Positions 49,699 through 59,083 of a DNA stretch of 64,000 bases are shown here, piece after piece. The notes under the pieces are model-generated. The model searched no databases, had not been told where the DNA came from, and worked only from the letters and a program-made list of their open reading frames with translations. Numbering within the stretch: position 1 is the first letter of the stretch; each line of letters starts with the position of its first letter. Source of the stretch: Prevotella sp. (GTDB lineage Bacteria > Bacteroidota > Bacteroidia > Bacteroidales > Bacteroidaceae); NCBI GenBank assembly GCA_016287755.1, contig JAEEWT010000010.1, positions 1 to 64,000 on the forward strand. The letters run 5' to 3'. A program made the position numbers and the translations under genes.

Positions 49699-51198
49699 TC
49701 ATCTGGTGGCCCTGAAGCTTTCCATGTTCTCATATCGCCTTACCATAAACCGCTGGTAGATATTGCGCAGCCAGATGTTGTGCGTGGCGATGAAGAGCAG
49801 ACCGATGATCAACATAGTGGCATAGGTGGCTGTCTCGCTCATGAACGCTTGCAGGATGCTGATGATAGCTACGGGTGCAAACATCGCGGCCATCTCAACA
49901 CCAAAGGCAAACCAGTTACTCTCTACATTTCCCTTACTAACCAGCTTACTGTTCAAAGGAACAGTCTGCTTGTTCCATACCGCCATTTGCATAAGCATAA
50001 AGAATACAGGTCCGGCTGCGAATGCCATCATGGCGATGAGCATCAGCAGGGTATATTTACCCATGAACAAGGTGGGTATCATGATGATAAACGGCAACAG
50101 TAACAAAGCACAGTAGAAATAATACTTGGCATGCAGCAGTTGCAAGATATTCTCCTTGTGAATCATCAGTCCGTCGATATAGTTCCCTTCCGCTCCCATG
50201 ATCCTCACCAACAGCATACCGCCATTGATGATGAATACATATACCATGAAGAACTTGGAAGTGAAATTGCCGTCATATATCTCTGTGTAAGAAATGACCA
50301 GACTGAGCATGACGGTGAAGATCGTACTATAGAGGAACGAGTTGCGCATGTTCTTGTTACGCATGATGCTCTTGATCTCCAGCTTCAGGTATTCGCCCAT
50401 CTCACCGAAACGCTCAAACAGACGGAATTCCGTGACGGTCTTCAACTGCGTGTTCTTGGATTCGGTTGACTCGGTGTAGGTAACATGGTACTGCACCTCG
50501 CGGTTGATGAAGAAGAACAGTGCGAGGACAGCGAAGATGCCCAGATAATACAGGATGTTCCATGAGGCGACTCCTTCACCAATGAGGGCAAAACTGTCGA
50601 ACATCGCATCGAAGTCCTTGATGATCCATGGCAGGAACATGGCTCCATAGATGATGATAGGAGCTATCCACCACCAGATCTTCTTCGTGATGAGGGTACG
50701 CCAGAGCATGTAGTTCTGACTGTTGATGATGATCATCAGCTGGAATCCGACGATGAAACCCAAAGCTGCCCAGAATCCACTACTGAAGAGGATGGACATG
50801 AAGGCATAGGGAATAGTGATGCACAACCATATCAGGTTGTTGGGTGTAATCATACTTGAAAGTATGAAACTCTCCACACAAACATATTTAGGGATGGGGA
50901 GTAGGATATAGGGCTTAATCAGCTGCGCGGGTGTCTGCTGCCCCAGAAACCTAAACAGAAAATCTGCCGTGAGAAAGAACGGCAGTAATCCGAAGATAAA
51001 TTCACAGGCTGTGAACGTACGTGAACTGTTGGCAATCATGGCGAACATGACTGAGATAAAGATCAGATACATCACCATGAAACCTCCCATCAGATAGATG
51101 ATGGTCTTGGCGGTTTTGTTCTGCTCATACACAGGACTGCGTTTTTCGCTCAGTTTCACATGGCGACGCAGTTCCTTGAATAGTTGATAACGATTCAT
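49699..51198 (-). CDS. DUF5687 multi-spanning membrane protein (ABC-permease-like)
   Basis: A protein of 499 aa with about 11-12 TM segments and short loops. The N-terminal cytoplasmic start (MNRYQLFKELRRHVKLSEKR) and segments such as KTAKTIIYLMGGFMVMYLIF resemble DUF5687 proteins, which sit next to ABC-type ATPases in many Bacteroidetes. No ATPase gene is beside it here, so the partner is unknown. It follows lolA by 15 bp and is the last gene of the ftsK-lolA operon. Confidence 0.75.
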   Translation of the reverse strand: MNRYQLFKELRRHVKLSEKRSPVYEQNKTAKTIIYLMGGFMVMYLIFISVMFAMIANSSRTFTACEFIFGLLPFFLTADFLFRFLGQQTPAQLIKPYILLPIPKYVCVESFILSSMITPNNLIWLCITIPYAFMSILFSSGFWAALGFIVGFQLMIIINSQNYMLWRTLITKKIWWWIAPIIIYGAMFLPWIIKDFDAMFDSFALIGEGVASWNILYYLGIFAVLALFFFINREVQYHVTYTESTESKNTQLKTVTEFRLFERFGEMGEYLKLEIKSIMRNKNMRNSFLYSTIFTVMLSLVISYTEIYDGNFTSKFFMVYVFIINGGMLLVRIMGAEGNYIDGLMIHKENILQLLHAKYYFYCALLLLPFIIMIPTLFMGKYTLLMLIAMMAFAAGPVFFMLMQMAVWNKQTVPLNSKLVSKGNVESNWFAFGVEMAAMFAPVAIISILQAFMSETATYATMLIIGLLFIATHNIWLRNIYQRFMVRRYENMESFRATR

Positions 51199-51213
51199 AG
51201 AATAATAAATGGA

Positions 51214-51816
51214 TTAACGGAGGTCGATCACCTCTGCATTGGGATAGTCTTTTGAGTGGAAGGCGAAGAATGAATCACTGAGTTTCTTCGTCTGGAAATT
51301 CGAGATGTTGATCACCGTCCAGCCTTTCTCTGTACGCATCTTCACCTGTGTGGGCTTATAGCTCTTGTCGATTGTCAGGTACATTTCCTTGATGGTACGC
51401 TTCTGGTTCTGTGCGGTGAGATGCACCTCGTACTTCCCGCTAACGGTCTTACTGCTCATCGTAAAGCCGTTCTTGTATATATTAATAAAGGTATAGGGGT
51501 TCATAGCCTGCTGCTGCGCTTCCGTAGGAGTACTTACACTTACCTCTTCGGCTTGCTTGTTCAGCGTCCACTGTGTCTTCCCGTCGTACCACACCGTGGC
51601 TTTTTCGGTATGAGCACAGAATTTGTTACCTTTGACATAGATGGTACCTGTGGCATTGCCATACTTTCCGCTCATGGAGAACTTGGCTTGTGCGCCGTTC
51701 TTGTTACCTACCACAGCCGCAGTCTTGTCGAGAATATGTCGTGCCTGTGTGGCTGTTTGTGCCTGAGCACTGATGGAGATAACAAGCATCATCAATATAT
51801 AAACAATCTTTTTCAT
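51214..51816 (-). CDS. LolA-like outer-membrane lipoprotein carrier
   Basis: A protein of 200 aa with a signal peptide (MKKIVYILMMLVISISAQAQ). The fold is that of LolA/LolB: a string of beta strands such as AQAKFSMSGKYGNATGTIYV and VWYDGKTQWTLN. The family ferries lipoproteins across the periplasm, although many Bacteroidetes copies are only distant relatives. It lies between ftsK (67 bp upstream) and the DUF5687 gene, as is common in this order. Confidence 0.8.
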   Translation of the reverse strand: MKKIVYILMMLVISISAQAQTATQARHILDKTAAVVGNKNGAQAKFSMSGKYGNATGTIYVKGNKFCAHTEKATVWYDGKTQWTLNKQAEEVSVSTPTEAQQQAMNPYTFINIYKNGFTMSSKTVSGKYEVHLTAQNQKRTIKEMYLTIDKSYKPTQVKMRTEKGWTVINISNFQTKKLSDSFFAFHSKDYPNAEVIDLR

Positions 51817-51883
51817 CTTCTATTATGATTAAATGGTTTGCCCTGATTTGACGGATAACACCGTTACAGGGTTTATTCCTTTT

Positions 51884-54328
51884 TTATCTTCTTAACGCAG
51901 CGAAGAGGTTATCGAGCTGGTTTACATCAGTAATTAACACTTCGCGAGGCTTACTGCCCATGGCTTCACCCACGATGCCTGCCTCCTGCAGCTGGTCCAT
52001 CAAACGACCGGCGCGGTTGTAACCAATGGAGAAACGGCGCTGGATCATACTGGTGGAACCCTGCTGGGTGAGCACGATATGGCGCGCTGCTTCCTCGAAC
52101 AACGGGTCAAGACTATGCACATCAACCTTGCCGTCAGGACCTACGCCGCCTGCTTCATCGGTTGAGGGCTCTGGCAACTCCAAGGGTTCCAGCGGACCAG
52201 GCTGCTCTTCTACGTATCGGTTGATTCTCTCTACCTCTGGTGTATCGACAAAGGCACACTGTACACGGATGGGTTCCCCACCGTTCTTGTAAAGCATGTC
52301 ACCTCGTCCGATCAACTGGTTAGAACCGGTCTGGTCGAGAATGGTCATGGAGTCGATGCGCTGTGCGGTACGGAAGGCAATACGACCGGGGAAGTTGGTC
52401 TTGATGGTACCCGTGATGATCTTGGTGGTAGGACGCTGGGTGGCAATCACCATGTGAATACCTACCGCACGGGCCAGCTGGGCAATACGGGCAATAGGCA
52501 GCTCGATTTCCTTACCAGCAGTCATAATCAGGTCACCATACTCATCGATAATGACCACGATATAGGGCATGAAGTCATGACCGTCGGTCGGCTTCAGCTT
52601 ATGCTCCACATATTTCTTATTATACTCCTTGATGTTTCGTGCACCGGCAATCTTCAGCAGGTCGTAGCGGTGATCCATCAGCTTACAAAGGGAGTTCAGA
52701 GTCTTGATAACCTTTGTAACATCGGTGATGATAGCTTCCTCATCCTCATTGTCGGTAGGAATCTGCGCCATGAAATGGTTCACGATGGGGGTATAGATAC
52801 TAAACTCCACCTTCTTCGGATCGATAAGCACGAACTTCAGTTCGTTAGGATGCTTCTTGTAAAGCAAAGATGTGATGATGGCATTCAGTCCAACCGATTT
52901 ACCCTGACCTGTAGCACCTGCTACCAGCAGATGCGGTATCTTGGCTAAGTCAACCATGAACACATCATTCGTAATGGTCTTACCCAGAGCAATGGGCAGA
53001 TCCATGGTAGTCTCGCGGAACCGCTTGGAGTTCAGGATACTCTCCATAGAGACAATCTGAGGTTTCTCGTTTGGTACCTCGATACCTATGGTTCCCTTAC
53101 CAGGAATTGGTGCGATGATACGAATACCCAAGGCACGCAGACTCAATGCGATATCATCCTCCAAATTGCGGATTCTGGAGATGCGCACACCTTCTGCTGG
53201 AGTGATCTCATAGAGGGTGATGGTAGGACCGACGGTGGCATGGATAGAACGAATCTGTACACCGAAGCTGTTCAGTACCTCTACGATACGGTTCATGTTA
53301 CGCTGCTGCTCATCCTTATCAATCGTAGGCTTGTCGCTATCGTCGTATTTCTTCAGCAGGTCGAGGGTGGGGAACTTATACTTCAGCCACGGCTCACGGG
53401 GGTTGATAGGCGTACTCAAATCTACTTCTGTCGTAACAACCTTGCTGTTGGCTTTCTCCTCAGCATCGGCCACCTCCACATTGATGTCAATGTCATTGGT
53501 GTTCTGTCCTCCTTGCGGCTTCACCTTCTGATCCTTTTCCGGTATCTCAACGATGATGTCAGGTTCCTTTTCCGTTACTAACGGCTCTTCTACTTCCGGC
53601 TCATCATAGGTCATGACCGGTTCATATACCGGTTCGCCGCTTACTGCAGTCCCTTCCTTGCGCTGATCGTTGGTAATCACGAACTGAACTTTGCTACGGA
53701 TATATCCTATGGGGTTCAGCATCTTGCGGATAACGGTGATGGTCTCGGTTGTGAGATATGTCAGGAACAGTATAGCAACGAGTCCGAGTACTGCCGTAAG
53801 ACCGGGTGAACCGATGATGTTCTCCAGGAACTGACAGCAGAACATTCCATGGTCGCCACCGGGATTGAATACCTGGTCGCCCATGATGGGAGTAAGGAAC
53901 TTGGCGAAGGTGACAGAGCACCAAACCATCAGAATCACCAGGCACAAGAACCATTTCAGGAGATTGATATTGTTATAGGCATGCATCATCCTCAGACCGA
54001 TTAACGCCATGAGTACAGGGATGATAAATGCCGAAAGACCGAAGCAGCGGGAGATGAAGAAATAGGAGATGACGGCACCTATCGATCCGCAGCTGTTCTG
54101 GTATTCCTGATGGGTATTCAGCAGTTCACCGGGTCTTCTGTCCAGCAACAGACTCTGATCAGCCTGTCCTGTGGAGAAGTATGAGACGAACGCAATGGTG
54201 ACATATACTGCCAACAACAGCAGGATAAATCCGAAAATGAAATTGAATATATCATTCTTGAATATATTGCCAAAGCCGATAGCTTCCGAGAAATTCTTGG
54301 CAGTTTTTGCTTGCTTTTTCTTTGCCAT
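51884..54328 (-). CDS. ftsK: DNA translocase FtsK
   Basis: A protein of 814 aa. The first ~200 residues hold four TM segments that anchor it at the septum. A Pro/Glu-rich linker is followed by the motor domain: Walker A GATGQGKSVGLNAI, Walker B VVIIDEYGDLIM, and the arginine-rich IATQRPTTKIITGTIK. The C-terminal gamma domain has IQRRFSIGYNRAGRLMDQL, which reads the polar DNA sequence. It pumps chromosome DNA during division. It has its own promoter, divergent from the exonuclease gene. Confidence 0.97.
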   Translation of the reverse strand: MAKKKQAKTAKNFSEAIGFGNIFKNDIFNFIFGFILLLLAVYVTIAFVSYFSTGQADQSLLLDRRPGELLNTHQEYQNSCGSIGAVISYFFISRCFGLSAFIIPVLMALIGLRMMHAYNNINLLKWFLCLVILMVWCSVTFAKFLTPIMGDQVFNPGGDHGMFCCQFLENIIGSPGLTAVLGLVAILFLTYLTTETITVIRKMLNPIGYIRSKVQFVITNDQRKEGTAVSGEPVYEPVMTYDEPEVEEPLVTEKEPDIIVEIPEKDQKVKPQGGQNTNDIDINVEVADAEEKANSKVVTTEVDLSTPINPREPWLKYKFPTLDLLKKYDDSDKPTIDKDEQQRNMNRIVEVLNSFGVQIRSIHATVGPTITLYEITPAEGVRISRIRNLEDDIALSLRALGIRIIAPIPGKGTIGIEVPNEKPQIVSMESILNSKRFRETTMDLPIALGKTITNDVFMVDLAKIPHLLVAGATGQGKSVGLNAIITSLLYKKHPNELKFVLIDPKKVEFSIYTPIVNHFMAQIPTDNEDEEAIITDVTKVIKTLNSLCKLMDHRYDLLKIAGARNIKEYNKKYVEHKLKPTDGHDFMPYIVVIIDEYGDLIMTAGKEIELPIARIAQLARAVGIHMVIATQRPTTKIITGTIKTNFPGRIAFRTAQRIDSMTILDQTGSNQLIGRGDMLYKNGGEPIRVQCAFVDTPEVERINRYVEEQPGPLEPLELPEPSTDEAGGVGPDGKVDVHSLDPLFEEAARHIVLTQQGSTSMIQRRFSIGYNRAGRLMDQLQEAGIVGEAMGSKPREVLITDVNQLDNLFAALRR

Positions 54329-54353
54329 TCTCTATATCATTGTTTAATTATCT

Positions 54354-54362
54354 GCAAAAGTA
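54354..54362 (-). promoter_or_regulatory. -7 promoter box of the ftsK-lolA-DUF5687 operon
   Basis: TACTTTTGC on the minus strand, 26 bp upstream of ATG 54328. Confidence 0.6.
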
Positions 54363-54405
54363 ATTGAATTTTGCCACATTTCGCCAAAAAATCGCATTTT
54401 TTTTC

Positions 54406-54414
54406 TAATTTTGC
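54406..54414 (+). promoter_or_regulatory. -7 promoter box of the exonuclease-rlmI-tilS operon
   Basis: TAATTTTGC on the plus strand, 20 bp before ATG 54434. It faces away from the ftsK promoter. Confidence 0.6.
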
Positions 54415-54433
54415 ACCTTGTTATCAGTTTAGG

Positions 54434-55099
54434 ATGAAAAAATTACTTGTTAACAAGTTCGATAAGAAGGATATAAACAATCTGCCGGTGGTTCAGTTCG
54501 AAGGGAGAATCATCGTCGTTCTCTCTCCTGGAGAGACGGAAAAGGCTGTGGATTATCTGCTTTCACAGGATATTCTTGGTGTGGATACCGAGACGCGACC
54601 ATCCTTCAAGAAAGGTGCACAGTATGCTGTGTCCTTATTGCAGGTGGCCACACACAACTGCTGTTTCCTTTTCCGCTTGAACTATACCGGACTTACTCCA
54701 GCGCTGATTCGACTCCTGGAGGATACGCGTGTTCCCAAGATTGGTCTTTCTTGGCATGATGATCTGCTTTCCTTAAGGAAAAGAGCGGAATTTACACCGG
54801 GAAGATTCATCGACCTACAGCAGTTGGTGGGTGAGATAGGAATTGAAGATAGGAGTCTGCAGAAGCTCTATGCCAACTTCTTCCACCAGAAAATCCTGAA
54901 GCGGCAGCAGCTGAGTAACTGGGAACGGGATGTGCTCGACGATAAACAAAAGGTGTATGCTGCTACTGATGCTTGGGCATGTATCATGCTTTACGAGGAG
55001 CTGATGCGTTTGGAGAAAACTCATGATTACGAATTGGAGATCATAGATAATGGAATACAAGAGAATTTACCTCAAACGGGGCAAGGAGGAGAGTCTTAA
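54434..55099 (+). CDS. DEDD-type 3'-5' exonuclease (RNase D-like)
   Basis: A protein of 221 aa from ATG 54434. It has the DEDD exonuclease motifs: LGVDTETRPSF (first D and E), IGLSWHDDLLSLR (second D) and YAATDAWACIMLYEEL (last D). It lacks the HRDC domains of full RNase D, so it is the short 'ribonuclease D-like' type, acting on RNA or DNA 3' ends. The last 50 bp overlap the next gene, rlmI, in another frame, so the pair is coupled. Confidence 0.88.
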   Translation: MKKLLVNKFDKKDINNLPVVQFEGRIIVVLSPGETEKAVDYLLSQDILGVDTETRPSFKKGAQYAVSLLQVATHNCCFLFRLNYTGLTPALIRLLEDTRVPKIGLSWHDDLLSLRKRAEFTPGRFIDLQQLVGEIGIEDRSLQKLYANFFHQKILKRQQLSNWERDVLDDKQKVYAATDAWACIMLYEELMRLEKTHDYELEIIDNGIQENLPQTGQGGES

Positions 55100-56234
55100 G
55101 CGCTTCCACCCCTGGGTGTTTTCGGGTGCTATCCATCATGCCGACAGCGGTATTACCGAAGGAGAAACGGTGAAGGTGATAGGAGCCGACAACACTTTCC
55201 TTGCCATTGGTCATTACCAAGTGGGCACCATTGCCGTCAGGATCCTGTCGTTCCGCGATGTGGAGATTGACGAGGCGTTCTGGTATGCCCGTCTCAAAGC
55301 AGCCTATGAGATGCGTCTCAGCATCGGCATTGCTGGGAATCCCTTGAATAATACCTACCGACTGGTGCATGGTGAGGGGGATAATATGCCCGGACTAGTG
55401 ATTGACTGCTACGGCGATACGGCTGTCATGCAGGCGCATTCAGTGGGTATACACGTCTGCAGGAAGGTGATTGCCGAGATGTTGGTGAAGGTAATGGAGG
55501 GAACGATCAGGAATGTGTTCTATAAGAGTGAGACGACTCTGCCCTATAAAGCGGAACTCGGACAGGAGAACGGGTTCATCATCGGTGGCTCCAATGATAA
55601 TACAGCGATGGAGAACGGACTGCTGTTCCATGTGGATTGGCTGCGTGGACAGAAGACGGGCTTCTTTGTGGATCAGCGTGAGAACCGTTCGTTGCTGGAA
55701 CGGTATGCCAAGGACAAACGGGTATTGAACATGTTCTGTTATACTGGTGGCTTTTCTTTCTATGCCATGCGGGGTGGGGCACAACTGGTTCATTCCGTGG
55801 ATAGCAGCGCCAAGGCCATTGAACTCACCAATGCCAATGTGGAACTGAACTTCCCAGGTGATGAACGGCATAAGGCATTCTGTGATGATGCGTTCAAATT
55901 CCTTGACAATTCTGATGATATCTATGACCTGATTATTCTCGATCCGCCTGCTTTTGCCAAGCACAGAGGGGCTTTGCATAATGCCCTGAAGGGTTATACC
56001 CGACTGAATGTGAAGGCGTTCCAACGCATTCGTCATGGAGGTGTTCTCTTTACGTTCAGCTGCTCACAGGTGGTGACGAAGGATCAGTTCCGTCAGGCGG
56101 TGTTCACTGCTGCAGCCATGAGTGGTAGAAAGGTACGTATTCTTCACCAGCTTCATCAGCCGGCCGATCACCCCATTAACATTTATCATCCTGAAGGGGA
56201 ATATCTCAAGGGGTTGGTATTGTACGTGGAATAG
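55050..56234 (+). CDS. rlmI: RlmI-type 23S rRNA (cytosine-C5)-methyltransferase
   Basis: A protein of 394 aa. The N-terminal PUA domain (about 1-75) is followed by an RNA-binding link and a Rossmann-fold SAM domain: NMFCYTGGFSFYAM for SAM, LIILDPPAFAKHR for the NPPY-like site, and TFSCSQVV with the conserved Cys. It methylates a 23S rRNA cytosine or belongs to a close relative. It is sandwiched between the exonuclease (50-bp overlap) and tilS (no gap), so all three are one operon. Confidence 0.9.
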   Translation: MEYKRIYLKRGKEESLKRFHPWVFSGAIHHADSGITEGETVKVIGADNTFLAIGHYQVGTIAVRILSFRDVEIDEAFWYARLKAAYEMRLSIGIAGNPLNNTYRLVHGEGDNMPGLVIDCYGDTAVMQAHSVGIHVCRKVIAEMLVKVMEGTIRNVFYKSETTLPYKAELGQENGFIIGGSNDNTAMENGLLFHVDWLRGQKTGFFVDQRENRSLLERYAKDKRVLNMFCYTGGFSFYAMRGGAQLVHSVDSSAKAIELTNANVELNFPGDERHKAFCDDAFKFLDNSDDIYDLIILDPPAFAKHRGALHNALKGYTRLNVKAFQRIRHGGVLFTFSCSQVVTKDQFRQAVFTAAAMSGRKVRILHQLHQPADHPINIYHPEGEYLKGLVLYVE

Positions 56235-57629
56235 ATGAGTGATATGAACAAACGCGTTGCAGACTTCATTAAAAAGCACCAGTTGCTCCAACAGAAAGAG
56301 CATTACCTCGTGGCTTTGTCGGGAGGTGCAGATAGCGTTTGTCTTCTTTTGATACTCAAACAATTAGGTTATTCTGTTGAAGCAGTTCATTGTAACTTCA
56401 ACCTACGTGGCGAGGAGGCAGAACGTGATGAACTGTTCTGCGTTTCTCTCTGCGAAGAGCAGCATATTCCCTTGCACCGTATTCACTTTGATACACGTGA
56501 ATATGCATCGTCGCATCACGTCAGTGTGGAGATGGCGGCACGTGAGTTACGCTACCGTTATTTCGCGCAGCTTTGTCAGGATCTCTCAGCTGCCGCTGTC
56601 TGTGTGGCGCATCATCAGGACGACACGGTGGAAACAGTTCTGATGAATCTTTTGCGAGGAACAGGTATTCACGGTCTTGCAGGTATTCAGCCAGTAAGTT
56701 ACCTAAAGACTATGTCGAAACCTTTTCCTGCTCCGCTCACTGTGGTACGCCCCTTACTTTGTCTTTCTCGTTCAGATATTGAGCGGTACTTGGAAAAATT
56801 CGGACAGTCGTACATGACTGACAGTACCAATCTGCATGCTGATGAAACGCTCAGGAACAAACTTCGCTTGGAGGTAATCCCGCTTCTTCAACAGGTAACA
56901 CCATCGACCAAGGAAAACATCGCTCAGTCTGCTTTGTATATCCAGGAGGCAGCGAAGGTGTTTGATGAGGCTATGAAAGAACATGTTATCAAGGTGATGA
57001 ACGGCAATCGTATCTCTATCAAGTTACTGAAGACCACGCCGTCGCCGGAATATGTCTTATATACGATTCTGAAAGATTACGGTTTCTCGTCTCCACAGGT
57101 GGAGCAGATGGGTGAAAGACTGGATGCCGGTTCGGGAACGGTGTTTTGTTCTTCTACGCATGAAGTGCTGATCGACCGTGACGAACTGATTATTGAACCA
57201 TTGTATCAGTCGACTAAGCCGATGCGGATTCCAGAAACAGGCACGTATCTCTATCATTGCGGCTCTAGTGGAATGAAAGCTGACGAGGATTCTACCATGC
57301 GTTTCCGATTCTCGTTTGCGGAGATGAACATGAGCGAAATCCCTCATGATAAGTGCATAGCGTGTCTGGATGCTGCTGCAGTGTCCTTTCCACTGACGAT
57401 TCGTCCTGTACAACAGGGCGACCGCTTCGTTCCTTTTGGTATGAAGGGTAGTAAACTTGTTTCCGATTATCTAACCGACCGAAAGTATTCGCTGTTCGAT
57501 AAACGTCGGCAACTCGTGGTTACAGATAGCTCAAACCGCATTGTATGGTTGGTTAATGAACGACCAGATAATCGATTCTGCGTCACTAACCACACTGAAC
57601 GTGTACTGCAAATCACCGTTACTCCCTAA
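56235..57629 (+). CDS. tilS: tRNA(Ile)-lysidine synthase
   Basis: A protein of 464 aa. The PP-loop ATP site is LSGGADSVCLLL (about residues 30-41). The C-terminal region beyond ~330 reads as the TilS substrate-binding domain (RPVQQGDRFVPFGMKGSKLVSDYL). It turns C34 of tRNA-Ile(CAU) into lysidine so that AUA is read. It starts directly after the rlmI stop (ATG at 56235; ATG 56244 also possible). The C-terminal domain keeps the usual length. Confidence 0.95.
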   Translation: MSDMNKRVADFIKKHQLLQQKEHYLVALSGGADSVCLLLILKQLGYSVEAVHCNFNLRGEEAERDELFCVSLCEEQHIPLHRIHFDTREYASSHHVSVEMAARELRYRYFAQLCQDLSAAAVCVAHHQDDTVETVLMNLLRGTGIHGLAGIQPVSYLKTMSKPFPAPLTVVRPLLCLSRSDIERYLEKFGQSYMTDSTNLHADETLRNKLRLEVIPLLQQVTPSTKENIAQSALYIQEAAKVFDEAMKEHVIKVMNGNRISIKLLKTTPSPEYVLYTILKDYGFSSPQVEQMGERLDAGSGTVFCSSTHEVLIDRDELIIEPLYQSTKPMRIPETGTYLYHCGSSGMKADEDSTMRFRFSFAEMNMSEIPHDKCIACLDAAAVSFPLTIRPVQQGDRFVPFGMKGSKLVSDYLTDRKYSLFDKRRQLVVTDSSNRIVWLVNERPDNRFCVTNHTERVLQITVTP

Positions 57630-57640
57630 CTGATATAATA

Positions 57641-57677
57641 TTCCCACGCTGGGAATAAAGTGTTCCCAAGGTGGGAA
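57641..57677. repeat. 22-bp-period palindrome pair, TTCCCA family (2 copies)
   Basis: TTCCCACGCTGGGAA at 57641 and TTCCCAAGGTGGGAA at 57663, 22 bp apart. It lies between the convergent 3' ends of tilS and thrC. Confidence 0.8.
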
Positions 57678-57694
57678 TAATTATTATTACCTAA

Positions 57695-59050
57695 TTAAGC
57701 TTGGTTCAGGAGGTATGATTTGAAGTCGGAGAAATCCTTCGACATAGGTACGCTCTGCTTCTCTCCCTCCATGAAGGCAGCAAGACGGGCAGGTATCTCC
57801 ACGTCGATGCCGAGGATATCATCCACCTTCTCCTTGAACTTCGCAGGATGAGCCGTCTCACAGAACACACCGATCTCACCCTCTTGCAGTCCGTCAACCA
57901 ACGCCTGATAGCCACAAGCACCATGCGGATCGAGGATATATCGTGTTTCCTCATAGCACTGGCGCATGGTTTCCTTGATCTGCTCATCGCTGTAGGTAGC
58001 ACCGCTGATGAGTGAGGTGATGGCAGCATGGGTCTCTTCTGGAGTGCGTGCTCCGTTCTTTGAGTAGAGGTTAAGGATACGGGCGAAATTAGAAGGATCA
58101 CCTACATCCATGGCATTGGCGAGTGTCTGTACCGATGCTTTGGGGTTATACTGACCGGTCTGCAAGTAGTTGTAGAACACATCATTGGCATTGTTGGCCG
58201 CGATGAAGCGTTTCACGGGCAGACCCATCTCATGACCGAAGAGGGCGGAGCAGATGTTACCAAAGTTACCTGAAGGTACGCACATCACGAATTGATCGGT
58301 CTTTCCCAATGCCTTCATTCTGGCATAAGCATTGAAATAGTAGAATGCCTGCGGGAGGAAACGGGCCACATTGATACTGTTGGCTGAGGTCAACATCATA
58401 TGGTTGTTCAGTTCCTCATCCATAAAGGCGTTCTTCACCAATGCCTGACAGTCGTCAAACACGCCATCCACCTCAATGGCCGTGATGTTCTTGCCCAAGG
58501 TAGTGAACTGACATTCCTGAATAGGACTCACCTTTCCTTTGGGGTAGAGCACATATACATGTATGCCCTCAACGCCGAGGAAGCCATTAGCCACGGCAGA
58601 ACCTGTGTCGCCACTGGTGGCAACGAGCACGTTGATTTGTCTAGAACTAGTATTACCAGTGCTGCTAGTATTACTAGTGTTACTGGTAAAATATCTCAGC
58701 AAGCGCGCCATAAACCGCGCACCCACATCCTTGAAGGCGAGGGTTGGTCCGTGGAACAGCTCCAAGGAATAGATACTATCCGTTACCTTCACCACTGGGC
58801 AGTCGAACGGCAGCGTATCATACACCAGTTCCTGCAGGGCATCTAAGTCAACATCCTCTCCAAAGAAAGCGCTGGCCACATTGTAGGCAATGTCACGGAA
58901 CGACATCTCCTGGATATGGTCGAAGAACTCCTTCGGCAACTGATGGATCTTTTCTGGCATATACAGACCGCGGTCTTCTGCCAGACCTTTTACTACCGCC
59001 TTCTGCAAATCGGCGATGGGAGCTTTCCCGTTGGTACTATAGTATTGCAT
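57695..59050 (-). CDS. thrC: Threonine synthase with a Thr/Ser/Asn-repeat insert
   Basis: A protein of 451 aa. It is PLP-dependent and turns O-phosphohomoserine into threonine. K107 in GPTLAFKDVGARF binds PLP, and VATSGDTGSAVANGFLG is the phosphate loop. Between them, at about 122-136, is a low-complexity stretch of five TSN/TSS/TGN triplets that ordinary ThrC lacks; the DNA there is a 9-bp tandem repeat. It is the last gene of the operon thrA, small membrane protein, COG3635-type kinase, thrC. Confidence 0.96.
   Translation of the reverse strand: MQYYSTNGKAPIADLQKAVVKGLAEDRGLYMPEKIHQLPKEFFDHIQEMSFRDIAYNVASAFFGEDVDLDALQELVYDTLPFDCPVVKVTDSIYSLELFHGPTLAFKDVGARFMARLLRYFTSNTSNTSSTGNTSSRQINVLVATSGDTGSAVANGFLGVEGIHVYVLYPKGKVSPIQECQFTTLGKNITAIEVDGVFDDCQALVKNAFMDEELNNHMMLTSANSINVARFLPQAFYYFNAYARMKALGKTDQFVMCVPSGNFGNICSALFGHEMGLPVKRFIAANNANDVFYNYLQTGQYNPKASVQTLANAMDVGDPSNFARILNLYSKNGARTPEETHAAITSLISGATYSDEQIKETMRQCYEETRYILDPHGACGYQALVDGLQEGEIGVFCETAHPAKFKEKVDDILGIDVEIPARLAAFMEGEKQSVPMSKDFSDFKSYLLNQA
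58640..58687. repeat. 9-bp tandem repeat inserted in thrC
   Basis: ACTAGTATT, ACCAGTGCT, GCTAGTATT, ACTAGTGTT and ACTGGTAAA follow each other (plus strand), one nine-base pattern with palindromic ACTAGT cores. It encodes the Thr/Ser/Asn triplets of ThrC and looks like a slippage or repeat-insertion product. Confidence 0.65.
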
Positions 59051-59083
59051 AGACTTTACACTTTAAACTTTGAACATGGAACT

